The notes below the pieces were generated by a model. It did not search any database, was not told where the DNA came from, and saw only the letters and a list, made by a program, of their open reading frames with translations. A program made the position numbers and the translations under genes. Positions 36,430-48,060 of a DNA stretch of 64,000 bases are shown here, one piece after another. Each line of letters opens with the position of its first letter. The stretch's first letter is position 1. The DNA is from Pteria penguin (lineage: Eukaryota; Mollusca; Bivalvia; Pterioida; Pteriidae): positions 6,826,329 through 6,890,328 of the forward strand of contig CM068590.1 in assembly GCA_035048485.1 (NCBI GenBank), given 5' to 3'.

Positions 36430-37415
36430 TAAATGTGTGTCCTGTGTCTGACAATGGAGAAATGTGTTTCCTGTCTCTGACAATGGAGAAATGTGTATCC
36501 TGTCTCTGACCACGGAGAAATGTGTGCGCTGTCTCTGACAATGGAGAAATGTGTGCCCTGTGTCTGCAAATGCAGAAATGTGTGTCCTGTCTCTCACAAT
36601 GGAGAAATGTGTGTCCTGTCTCTGACAATGGAGAAATGTGTGTCCTGTGTCTGAAAATGCAGAATTGTGTGTCCTGTATCTGACAATGGAGAAATGTTTG
36701 TCCTGTCTCTGACAATGAAGAAGTATGTGTCCTGTCTCTGACAATGGAGAATTGTGTGTCCTGTCTCTGACAATGGAGAAATGTGTGTACTGTCTCTGAC
36801 AATAGAGAAATGTGTATCCTGTCTCTGACAATGGAGAAATGTGTGTACTGTCTCTGACAATGGAGAAATGTGTGTCCTGTCTCTGAAAATGGAGAAATGT
36901 GTGTCTTGTCTCTGACAATTGAGAAATGTTTGTCCTGTCTCTGACAATGGAGAAATGTGTGTCCTGTGTCTGACAATGGAGAAATGTGTGTCTTGTCTCT
37001 GACAATTGAGAAATGTTTGTCCTGTCTCTGACAATGGAGAAATGTGTGTACTGTCTCTGACAATAGAGAAATGTGTATCCTGTCTCTGACACTGGAGAAA
37101 TGTGTCTCCTGTCTCTCACAATGGAGAAATGTGTGTCCTGTCTCTGACAATGAAGAAGTTTGTGTCCTGCCTCTGACAATGGAGAAATGTGTGTCCTGTC
37201 TCTGACAATGGAGAAATGTGTGTCCTGTCTCTGGCAATGGAGAAATATGTGTCCTGTCTCTGACAATGGAGAAATGTGTGTCCTGTCTCTGACAATGGAG
37301 AAATGTGTGTCCTGTCTCTGACAATGGAGAAATGTGTGTCCTGTCCCTGACAATGAAGAAATGTGTGTCCTGTCTCTGACAATGGAGAAATGTGTGTCTT
37401 GTCTCTGACAATGGA
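36430..37415 (+). repeat. 30-bp minisatellite (about 33 copies)
   Basis: A 30-base period built around TGTCTCTGACAATGGAGAAA followed by TGTGTGTCC. The period is a multiple of three and the unit has no minus-strand stop, so all three minus frames stay open for hundreds of codons. The sequence after the array (37,415-37,530) also matches the sequence after the small array at 54,985-55,115. Confidence 0.95.
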
Positions 37416-37507
37416 ATACCTTACCAGTAATTTATACAAATCACAGCATCTTCATACTGTGTAAAATCAGACAGGAAGCTGATAAACTTTAAAGCATATA
37501 TGAGAAA

Positions 37508-38011
37508 GTACACGCATTAATTTATTTGATTTTAAATGAAAATTATTCTAAGCAAAAGCAGAAAGTATAAAGAATACTTTAAAAGATACACCTGTCAGTG
37601 GGCCAATGTCTCTTGCTTTAAGTGAATCTACATGTAGTGAGCCTATTCAATTTTACTAGATCCGTTAGTGCAGGAGGCGGAGTACGGGATTTTGTGAGCC
37701 CCTTATTGAGTGTTTCAGCTGACTTGGGCACACATGTACCTTTAAGTCGGTATGAAAAAGTACACGCATTAATTTATTTGATTTTAAATGAAAATTATTC
37801 TAAGCAAAAGCAGAAAGTATAAAGAATACTTTAAAAGATACACCTGTCAGTGGGCCAATGTCTCTTGCTTTAAGTGAATCTACATGTAGTGAGCCTATTC
37901 AATTTTACTAGATCCGTTAGTGCAGGAGGCGGAGTACGGGATTTTGTGAGCCCCTTATTGAGTGTTTCAGCTGACTTGGGCACACATGTACCTTTAAGTC
38001 GGTAAAAAGAT
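37508..38011 (+). repeat. 252-bp tandem duplication, near-perfect
   Basis: The segment beginning GTACACGCATTAATTTATTT at 37,508 is repeated from 37,760 with almost no differences. The repeat ends at ACCTTTAAGTCGGTA in both copies. The second copy runs into the DIRS-like gag reading frame, so the 5' end of that element was duplicated. Confidence 0.9.
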
Positions 38012-40400
38012 TTGGTCAAACGAATTTGTTGACTTAGGTAAACTCTTACACTTAGACCCATGTACAGAACAAGGCCATCAATTGATTTTTGAGAATGGGG
38101 AATTGAAGTTAAAATCAAAACAAGAAGAGAAGAAAATTTCATACTTGGCTGAATGGACAGATGCCTTTATAATTTACGTTTCAATTTACATAAAAAAGTT
38201 CCCTGATGAAATACATGGCTTATTGAAATATATGAGCACAATTCGAACTGGTTCTTCTCGCATATCCACTTTAGGTTGGCGAGACTATGACTTGCAGTTC
38301 CGACTGCGTCGTGCTAAGAACTCTTTAACAAATTGGGGCAATGTGGATGCGGAATTGTGGCTTTTGTATATGAATGCACCTGTTATAAGTAGCCCATCCT
38401 ATCAATCATCATCAGCCAATGCTAGGCGTTTGAAGTGTTTTAAAAGCCGGCGTGGCCTAGTGGTATCGCGTCGGACTCCTGATCGGGAGGCCGGGGTTCG
38501 ATTCCCGCTCTGGTCATGCCGGTGTCATGTCTTTCGGATGAGACAGTAAAAACCGAGGCCCCGTGTCGTGGTATGCATGGCTCGTTAAAGATCCCTCACT
38601 GCTTCGGGTTGGTCCGTTGCAAAGGTCAAAATTTGTATGCCCCGCATCAGGCAGATGCCGTCACCATATACGTGAAATATTCGTGGTATGACGTTAAACA
38701 AAAATCAATCAATCAATCAGTTGAAGTGTTTTAATTTTAATTTTTAAGGTGTTTGTGCTAAAACTGACAGTAAATTTTTACAAGCTTGTTTAAAATGTCA
38801 CTTAAACCATCCATCCATAAATTGTTTTAAGCAGACCAGCCAGTTTCCTCGTCTACCAAACCAAATCCGAAGCAATACAAATGTTGACCAACAGTCATTT
38901 CGGGCCCCCGGCTCCCAGCAAATCCGGAACTGGAGGCCCCATTTACAATCAAGTCTAAGGCCTTTGGGACCTGGGCAAGACTACAATCAATAAACAAAAT
39001 GCATTGTTAGCAAAATGGACATCTCTAAAGCTCTAGCTTATTCCCTGGAAGACCCGAAGATTTCTGCCTGTTGGGTTTCACTTTTCAGGGCAAGTATTAC
39101 ATTGATAAATGTTTACCAATGGTCTACTCTCTATCTTGTGCCTTGTTTGAAAAATATTCAACTTTTTTGCACTGGGTCCTTGAACAAAAATCCCAGTTGA
39201 GAGAGATAGTTCATTATTTAGATGACTTTGTCTTTGCAGGAAGGCAAAACACAAACAACTGTCAGCAGCTTTTGTATCACTTTAATTCTTCGTGTCATGA
39301 ACTTGGGGTTCCGTTTTTCTGCAGACAAATTTTTGGGACAATTGCTAGTTTAAAGAAACCTCACCACAAAGTTCGAATTTCAAAGGAAATTAAATATGAC
39401 CTAAAATGTGGCTTACTTTCCTTGCAGAATTTAATGGCACCACCTCTTTTCCTTCCATGCATTGGGAAGAAAATGAAACATTGATTTTTTTTCTCAGATA
39501 ACTTTGGGTCCACGGGGGTGGAGTGATTTTTGGTAAGTTATGGGCATACATTTCCCGGCCTTTATCATGGTGTTCCGAAACTAAGAAGGATATTACATTT
39601 TTAGAACTTGTTCCAATTGTCCTTGGTATAAGTATATGGTCAACTATCCTTCAGTCAAAAAAGTTATTATTGCACATTGACAACTCGAAAACTTCAAAAA
39701 ATACCAGGGTAATGGCATTGATAAGACAACTCGTGCTGGTGTCTTTGCAAAACAAGATGCAAATAAAAGCTACCCATGTTTCAGGTTCTAAAATGTTATA
39801 AAAAAAGATAAACCCAAAAATGATATTCGAAGTCCCATAACATTGCCTCATCTGGTAAAGATGGTCAACATATTGCCACATACCACCTTTTCTATGTATG
39901 AGTCAGCCCTTTTTTCAGCTGCATTTTCACTAGCATTTTTTACGTTGTTGCGGGTTGGGGATTTCGCCACTACTAAAGGAAATAGGGAAAATCTTACAAT
40001 TTACAGATTTCTCAATGGAAAGTGACGGACCAATTCGCTAAAGGATCTGTCATTGAAATTCCTTGTTCACAAGATTCTGAAATGCTCTTTAATGCGATGT
40101 CCTTGTATTTAGCCAGAGGACATAAAATCATCAAGGGCCTCTTTTTTGTCATGAAAATGGGAAGAGCATTACTGCATATCAGTTTTCAACCATGCTACAT
40201 AAGTCATTAAGATTTTTGGGAGTTATCACATATACTTTTAAATCGCACTCTTTCCGTATTGGGGCTGCAACATACTTGTATCTTAAAGGGTTATCAGAGA
40301 CGGACATTAAATCCAAAGGTAGATGGGTATCTGAAGCTTATTAGTCTTACATACGTCCTTATTATGCTCACACCATTTCAAAGTAAAAGAAATGCATCTT
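37650..40400 (+). mobile_element. Decayed DIRS-like tyrosine-recombinase retrotransposon (plus strand)
   Basis: Pieces in DIRS order. A gag-like region includes ADLGTHVPLSR and, at about 38,080-38,440, EEKKISYLAEWTDAF and LGWRDYDLQFRLR. A zinc-finger-like segment follows the SINE. Reverse transcriptase has KMDISKA (motif A, about 39,010) and HYLDDFVFAG (motif C, about 39,210). RNase H includes FLELVPIVLGISIW and LLHIDN. Tyrosine recombinase includes SFRIGAATYLYLKG (about 40,250) and KGRWVSEAY. Several frameshifts and stops, and a missing RT N-terminus, make it non-autonomous. Family assignment is by motif recognition, not alignment. Confidence 0.8.
38446..38720 (+). mobile_element. SINE-I inserted in the DIRS gag region, with target-site duplication
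   Basis: A tRNA-derived SINE starting GCCGGCGTGGCCTAGTGG (A-box), with GGTTCGATTCCC (B-box) and a 3' tail of AATC units. It is flanked by a perfect 14-base duplication, TTGAAGTGTTTTAA, at 38,430-38,443 and 38,721-38,734. It interrupts the gag frame before its zinc-finger segment, so it inserted after the DIRS element. Confidence 0.92.
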
Positions 40401-40504
40401 TACTAATAGACGCCATGTTTTGCAGGAAACATTTGGATTGTGGGATCATCCATTGTGGAAAGGGCCAAAAATATGCATTGTCAGAAGTTGCAATTATTAT
40501 TTAA

Positions 40505-42874
40505 AGTAAGTCAACAAAAAGATATATCATAATACTCTTTTGAATATAATAAATATAAGGTCTAGATAATACAGTAGTCTGCATTATAAATGACAAGCAT
40601 CTTGAGTACTGCTTTAAAGCTATAATATAAATTTCAAGTCAATAATTTCAAAGATTGCAAAAATAAGTCTGGGAAACCCAAGTGTCTGAGACTGAGTGGA
40701 GTACAGTCCCTTCCATTTTACTGGTGGGGGATTTATAATGAAAAATACATTACTATGACCACAAACCTTATAATGCTTAATAGAGATCAGGCCTTTCATC
40801 AATGGTTGTATGGTTCAAATCCAACAAAATCCAACAGGTAATGGGTTTATGGTTGAAATCCAACTGGCAACTTGTTAGCTTCTAGTCTTTCGATTTAGAC
40901 AGTAAAAACCGAGGTCCAGTATCAAGACAGATGATCCCTCACTTTTCTGGGTGAGTCTGTTGAAAAGACCTCAATTTCTGTGCAATATATAAGGCAGATA
41001 CCATACCATTATAGGATATCCGTTGTAATTATATTATAATATGATATTCATAATTATCATATTATAGATATAATATGATATCCATTGTATTCATATTATC
41101 ATACAGTAACCATTACAATAGGATATGCATTGTAATCATACTAGAATATGATGTCCATTGAAATCATATTATACTATTATATCCATTGTCGTCATATTAT
41201 ATAATACGTTATCAATCATAATGATATGCTGTACTAAGATATCAAATTCTCCAACACATTCTCAGCAACCAACCCAGGATCATTATACAACAATGCAATG
41301 TTCAATGTTAAATCATATTTACTACTTAAAATTAACACAAGTGCAAACCATACATATACATAGTGACCATTCTGCAGAATATCAACAATAACAATTTTAC
41401 AGTAAGGTCAATTCAATAACAACAATTTAAAATTTCTGACAAGAAAAATGTCCAACCCGTATATGGAATGCAGAAATACTGCGTGGATACTCTCATGAAG
41501 TACTAATATATGAGCACTAAAGCTGCGTCTCGGTGGAATCCTGTAGCCTGTTTTTTGTGTGACGTCAAGGTAGAGACTTCTTCATCATTTGATGATGTAC
41601 GATCTAAAAGTTTGTCTTTCATGTTATCATGTATTTGATAAGAACTTCTTCTCCTGACTTCAGATGTGTCTTTGTTAATATCTGTCAGAGTCATGCTTTT
41701 ATTTTCTGCTGTACTTGACAGTGTTGTATAAGTCTTGTACATGTATTGGGCCCTTCTAATGTCTATTACGTTTTACCCTAACTAACAGGGCGGTAGGGAC
41801 TAAATGACCGACCTACCAGATTTTCTGTCGCTCTTGTAACAGTTTTTTGCTAAAAATTGAGACAAGTGTTTGGGAAATTCAATGAAATTTGCACGAGGAA
41901 GTGTCCTTATAACGGATCTGATTTTAATAAAAAATATCCAGTGATTGAATGCTGAAATTTCGTAGACCAACACCACTCTTCATGAAAATAAGGAAGCCTG
42001 ACTCCCGAGACCTCCCAATGTATTGTAAGGCTTATAAAATGTTCATTAACAAACTTTACAGCCGGTTAATTAAGTTTGACTGTGGGCAAGTGGTTCAATA
42101 ATGTTTTTGTGAAGAATGGAACACTAGAGTTTTAAAATCTAATTTTCTAGCAAGTGTTGTTTTTTGACTGAAAAGGCATTTGCATTATTAAAGATGTCGA
42201 AAACAACATACCATTATTAAACAATGTCTATTATATCAAACAACACTCTAATCCATGCCAGAGGGAATAATATTATTCTCAAAAGACTTGTATAAAACGC
42301 TATGCCATACCATAAGGAATAACATTATGCTAAAACAATTGTATAGAACACTATGATATGCCAGAAGTAATAACATTATGCCCAAATTTTGTTGTATTAA
42401 ACCATACTCTTATATATGGTGCCGTAGGGCATAACATTATGCTCGAAAGTCTTAACTAATAAAACACAATACGGATGTGACAAGATAATAGTTTTAATAT
42501 AGATGCACTAGCTATATCTGGGCACGGCTGTTATATCTTAGAGGAGCGAAGACTCCAACATTGAGTCTTAGAGGACATCCTTCTCAATTTCAAAATATGC
42601 AAATGAATGAACCCTGGTATCAGATGTTCATTATTGCTTCAAAAATAGAAAACGTAGAAAAATTAATAAGAATATGGTTGAAAAATACAGAGTCCCTCAG
42701 GCTTATTACTGGTCAGCACAATATCCGCCAAATTGCTACGTTATGACCATAAGTAAGGATCCTATTGGACAAAGTTGGACACACACTCACAATATAACCC
42801 AATTTGGTTGAAGTGACTGCTAACTTCAAAAACTAAAATATAGATATAAACAGTATGGCGAACTCAACAACTGT
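40505..42874. other. Between the two DIRS elements, no gene recognised
   Basis: Contains AT-rich degenerate repeats of TATCCATTGTAATCATATTA type (41,015-41,210) and a set of degenerate units of roughly 65 bases with TAACATTATGC (42,200-42,450). The 79-codon minus-strand frame at 41,503-41,742 has no recognisable domain. Confidence 0.45.
40865..41020 (+). mobile_element. SINE-I fragment, 5'-truncated
   Basis: Contains GACAGTAAAAACCGAGGTCC, GATCCCTCAC and GGCAGATACC, matching the SINE-I body. The tRNA head is missing. Confidence 0.65.
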
Positions 42875-43550
42875 TTATAATAAAATAAAATTAAGCAATC
42901 GGAAACCCGACATGGTAACTGTAAATACAATTAAAAAAAGGTATAGACACGGAGAAAAGAAATTTGGATACTTAGACAGAAAATTATGTACAGCTTGTGG
43001 AATTCTATATACAATCATGACATGACTTAATTGATTATGATCAACTACAAGTAGATCATCAGAAAATAAATGTGTATTTGTCAACAATTCCTGAGTACGT
43101 GATCTATAAGCCCCTTCATTGATAATAAAAGTAGCTATTGCGCTATTAATACGAATTCTGGCCATTTCCAGTGCAGCAATGTTTAATTCATTTCTGTTGC
43201 AGAAACGAGTTAAGATTTGAGACCAAATGAGTTTCGTATTGGGTCGAAGTTTGAACAGTTTTACCAAAATTTTATTCAAAGACAAAATACTGTCAATACA
43301 TTTTCCCCTTGCCCAACATCATCTCACCCACAATGAATAATTACTAAATGGGGAAGGTCTTCAAATTTTGACAAATTATTTATTTTCTGAAAAAGTAGAC
43401 CGCATTTGAAACCATCTTGGCCTTGCCAAAAATAGGGACACCATTCTTTGTAAGATGTAATTCTGCGTTCCAATGAGAATTCCAAGCTTTTACAAAAGCA
43501 TTTTTTACAATGGAGGATCCAACAATCCAAAGTCTTTTATGATAATCTGT
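42875..43550 (-). pseudogene. SGNH/GDSL hydrolase-like region of the DIRS element
   Basis: Minus-strand frames give LWIVGSSIVKNAF (block I, with the nucleophile Ser position), LPHLVIIHCG followed by a stop where the GGND block would be, then FKLRPNTKLIWSQILTRF and ARIRINSAIATFI. The end includes DDLLVVDHNQLSHV, resembling the final Asp/His block. Disrupted by at least one stop and one frame change. The assignment rests on motif order. Confidence 0.65.
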
Positions 43551-43659
43551 AAGAACTTAATTAGCATTAGAATGTAGAAATTCAAGGATAAGACTAAAAA
43601 GTAGTGGGAATTCGAATGTACATTTAATATGAATTACACTTATTGTGCAATATTTTCAT

Positions 43660-44277
43660 GATCAATGCGGCAATGAAAGCATTAGTTGCAGCACCAATTC
43701 TGAATGAATGAGAGGAATATCTGGCATAATTGATGCAAATTTTATACAAAACTTTTTAACACCTAGACAACCTGATATCTAGTGACAAGTGTTCCATTTA
43801 AATGAATAAAAAAGAAATCTCTGTAAGTCTGATTGTCATGAACAATTTGACAAGGTTCACTGGCAAATTGGCGAATTAGTTGCCGGTAAAGCAATATTTG
43901 AACCTTTTTTTTTTATTTTGACTGATCAGTTTTGGAATGAATAATCTTGATTTCGATACAATTAGTTATTGCGTTGTACAATATATTTGAACATTTAAGA
44001 GCATGTCTATCATCATTAGACGAACTGACCACTAATTCACCTATTCTAAAAAAAATCCATTAAATGCAAAGGAGAATATAGCTTAAAGTAACACATACTT
44101 GTAAATACTTGACTAATTTAGCAAGAACGTCTTTGTGACTGGCAATCTTAAATCTTAAATCAATTCGTTTATCCAATCTAGATACCCGAGTGAAAGCTTC
44201 TTTTTAAAACAATAAACATCTGTGCATTGTCCAAAATACCTTGCATTTTGCATTAAATGATATACCAGACATGTAAG
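43660..44277 (-). pseudogene. Tyrosine recombinase catalytic part, minus-strand DIRS element
   Basis: On the minus strand: SYMSGISFNAK, then HKDVLAKLVKYL, RIGELVVSSS, IIHSKTDQS and finally SSHSFRIGAATNAF. HSFR supplies the conserved His and Arg of the tyrosine-recombinase active site. Several stops and frame changes show decay. It is separated from its own N-terminus by the insertion at 44,278-47,369. Confidence 0.75.
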
Positions 44278-47200
44278 ATTTTCGAGTTACAGAATCTGAC
44301 CGTTATAAACCCGTATATTATTGAAGTTATATTTAGAAATCCTTAGTAACTTGTGCATGCCAACTTCCGGTTTCCTGAGTTACGTTCCGTAAACATCGAG
44401 ATAACCATAAAAGTAACACTGTTTTACAAATTATCGATTGTCAAGCATTTGTCAAGTTACAAAATGATAAAAGATAGTCCCTATATTTTGTCCTGATGCA
44501 GTGATGGTGTTCGCCTCTTTGTTTAGCGGAAAAAAAAAGAAGACGTAGCAAAGGGATGTTGAGGAAAAAAAAAAATTTACAAGTCTGCATATAATCACAG
44601 ACTTTGCTTCTCGCATTATATTGATACCAAAGATTATGCCTACTTTAAAAAATCCCACATTATGTGCCTACTTCAAAATGCTCGTAAAACCAAGAGAAGC
44701 ATCAGACCAGTAAAGCTAGCTGAACTAGAACCCGAGACATTGCAACCGGGTACTATGCATACTGACACTGTACTGTACCACTACTGACGTCCAGGATCAA
44801 TGAGATGATCATCATTTCCATGTAGTGAGATTTTTGAAAAATGTAAAAATTTCCATTATATAATTGAGTAATTCATAAAAGTCTGTTTAGTAACTCTAAG
44901 TAACTTATAGAAGTATTTCTTATAAAAATATTTTCCCTCAGAAATATCTGAAATTTATGTTTACTGAAACTTACACTTTAATCAACTATGTTGATCAGTG
45001 CTTTCGTCATTTTACCATAAAATATTTAGGTAGGTTTACATAATTATGGTCATGGACCTCCTATTTGTTATGTATCAAATCATATGAGAAAACAGCAAAG
45101 TGCTGGTTACATTACAATCATTCATTTTACTTTTTCTGTAATTCAGTGTCACGTGGAGATGACCATTCCTACTGCCTTGTGGAATCGTGGATGAAAGTTA
45201 CAGACACCACTGAGGAGGGATATGGAAACTCAGACAGATATCGCCTCTGAAGATGAAAGTTACATACACCTCTGATAAGGGATATGGTGATACATACAGA
45301 TATTACCTCTGAAGATCACTGAGCAGGGATATGGAGACAGACACATTTCACCTCTGAGGATAAGAGAGATATCAAAAGCAACAGGAGCTGATGGAAAATA
45401 CAAAATATTTGTTTAGGGGACCTGTCTTATTTGATATAATATAACATAGAGTGATAAAAAAAATTAACTTACAAATTTAATTAAAAAGTTTCTTGGGAGT
45501 CCTATCATTGATGTACATGCATATAATCATATCTATGCTAGCTAATAAATCAATCAAATGTAATGGCTGATGTTGATTACTATAAAAATGTTTGATTCAT
45601 CACAGTATACTTTGATGTTTTTCTCAATTATAAATCAGTCAATTATCCAACAATACTGAAGGTTGAAAATTTTAAATGTACATGTAATAGAAAGTCAAGG
45701 AAATGAAAACTAAAAAGTAACTGATACAGTTTGCCATCACTACATGTAACTGTGTATGATCTCCCATTGATAAAAAGTGATACACAGAATCTTGTCTATG
45801 ATCATAACATAGATGGAACTGTATGCATGATGCTTAAATGGAAATGTGGCCAGCATGTCAAGTGCAAATAAGACCTGTACATGTATTTCAAGCCATTTAA
45901 TACTTGCACTTCTCACAGTTGCCACCAAAAACAATAATAAACTGCATTAGAAAATAAAATCCTGCAACAAAAACTACTATCAGTATAAATGCTAAAGAGT
46001 TTAAATTTGTTAGAATATAAGTAATGGCTATATTAGTATTAATATCCATTGTACATTTTTACATGTACATATACGGTAAAATATTGTTTGTATATGTAAG
46101 CACCGGTATGCTTTAGTCAAGTGCAGCCACTCCTTTGAATCGACTCTCCATAAATCTCAGCATCACATGTAAATTTGCCACAAACAGCTTATAATATAGC
46201 TTTCATTATTTTTATCATTTTTATAGGGCTAAATTCTCTAAATTTCCCCATAATGACCACACTTGTTCTTATACTAGTAAAAGATCATAATATCTGCATA
46301 CTCCATGTGTGGGTGAGAATTTAATGTAAACTCTTAAACCAACCCTGATATTAGGAATCATCCTCTACAACAATCTCTCTATCCAAAATAAAAACTATCA
46401 ACTTCTTCTTTTCTCCTCTTTCCATTTAGAAATATTTGCTGAAAATTGTGACATCACAATTTATTTTCATTACTGTACGAGGTATGACAGAGGTATTTAC
46501 TAAGTTTAGCAATGTAACATTATGATGATGATAACTGTATTCTGACTTCACTTTTTCGAGTGGGAATGGAATAGTCAATATAAGTTTCTGTTGGTGTTGC
46601 ACTAGTCTCCTTTAAAGCAATTTTACATAGGCATTATCAGCTGATAATAGTGGTAAAGGACTATATTGCTTTATGCATGTCTCAAGCAAATTACTATATG
46701 GAGTATGGAAGAGGTGAAAAAAGTAGTCTTAGTAGATTAAGGTCCTTAACCCATAGGCATTGTGAGAAAATTCCACTTGATCCTTGATAATCATGGATAT
46801 TCAATGTGCATCTTGAATGGTGTATTGACACGTCATGTCAGGTTCATCATGAAGTATAATGCTCAGTTCATGAGCACACTTGTAACTGCGTAAATACTAA
46901 TGTAAGAAAAAGATGGGCAACATGCATAATGTCAGTTACATAATTTAATGTATCATTAAAAACAATTATTAATTATGTATCGGACTAACAATGAACATTA
47001 ATGATAAATCATCGAGCGCGAACTAACGAAAAACTTTGGCAGTCTAAGTCTTTCACTTTCACAGACACTGTTCATCACGGCCATCAGCTGTTCATTGCAA
47101 CATTTCAAGTTTCACACTGTCAACAGCTGTTCAAGTCGGACTACTCCTCGACAAATCTGCATAATTTCACCAATTGGTCTTTTTTGTATTCATAACAAGT

Positions 47201-47369
47201 CACCTCTCTCTACTTGAGATACTTGTAAAGTCTAAATCAATCAGTGAATCCGCTTTACGCGAGATCTATTTTCGAGTTGCACGGTAACAACAATCAACCG
47301 GAAGTAAGCATGAACAAGGTTTTAGATTAAAGCTACGTAAAATTCGAACCGTAACGGTAACTCGAAAAT
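44278..47369. mobile_element. 3.1-kb inverted-repeat-bounded insertion splitting the DIRS recombinase
   Basis: Begins with ATTTTCGAGTTAC and ends with its exact reverse complement at 47,357-47,369. Inside, both ends carry a related CTT(G/T)TGCATGC or CATG motif beside ACTTCCGGTT, giving diverged terminal inverted repeats of roughly 100 bases. No transposase-like frame was seen, so it appears non-autonomous. No clear target-site duplication was found. Confidence 0.65.
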
Positions 47370-47399
47370 GGCCTATTGACAAGCAGGAAATAAAATCAG

Positions 47400-47790
47400 T
47401 TATGTTGTGAACATTCGAAGCCCATTGATGGATTTTTCTAACTTTTTCGAAAGCAATGAATGGCAATTTCATATATTTGTTTTGTATTTTTTGACAATGA
47501 TGCATTTATAATTTCATTAGATTTGCATCCGTGATAACTTGTAGGAATTGGTCTTGGAAAATCGTTGCCTTCTGAGAATCTCTGACGGAACTTCCACCAC
47601 TGCTGTCTAGAAAGAGCATCCGCTATTTCATCTAATGTATCCTTAATATAAACTGCCTTAACTATTTTTGATTTTGATATTTTCCTATTTAACACAGAGA
47701 TAAATGCATTGTTATCAGTATTTAAGATCATTCTTTTATTCTTAAGTAATGGACCACAAATGTGAAATGAAATGCCATACAAATAGGAAA
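47400..47790 (-). pseudogene. RNase H and recombinase N-terminus, minus-strand DIRS element
   Basis: The frame at 47,438-47,782 includes ILNTDNNAFISVLNRK and then DTLDEIADALSRQQWWKF, the RNase H tail typical of DIRS pol. NASLSKNTKQIYEIA follows, resembling the start of the tyrosine recombinase core-binding domain. A frameshift leads to EKVRKIHQWASNVHNITDFI. Homology ends at about 47,370, where the inserted element begins. Confidence 0.75.
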
Positions 47791-47849
47791 AAGTTCAACA
47801 AAATGCCACCATGACCTAAATTTGCCAACATAGCTTCTTATCTATAAAA

Positions 47850-48060
47850 TCATTCACACTAGAACAACACGAATATGATCAGTGATGGAGTAGCCGCAAT
47901 GTACCATCTTTCTTAAGGGCAAAATCTATTGGAGAAATACGCAGATTCGGTAAAGGTTTATTTATAAACGGACCAGCTATTCTACCTAGTTTAACTTCTT
48001 TGTTTATGATATCAAAAGCTTTTTTTAAAGTGAAATAGCGGACTTCAAGTTGTCACATTC
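47850..48060 (-). pseudogene. Reverse transcriptase N-terminus, minus-strand DIRS element
   Basis: Translates, with one frameshift, to EVKLGRIAGPF, then PLPNLRISPIDFALKKDGTL and SVNDFIDKK. This is the conserved N-terminal RT block of DIRS elements. The palm with its catalytic aspartates is absent: the next recognisable domain, RNase H, starts within about 70 bases, so an internal deletion occurred. Confidence 0.75.

Noticed and set aside
36430..37415. Resemblance to a CRISPR array (30-bp direct repeats)
   Set aside because: Units abut without unique spacers, and the surrounding sequence is eukaryotic.
38446..38734. 72-codon frame in the SINE (CHGSLKIPHCFGLVR type)
   Set aside because: The same frame recurs wherever SINE-I inserts; it is not a gene.
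41503..41742. 79-codon minus-strand frame rich in Ser/Thr/Lys
   Set aside because: A stop lies just upstream of the frame and there is no convincing acceptor. No family recognised; it could still be a terminal exon of an unseen gene.
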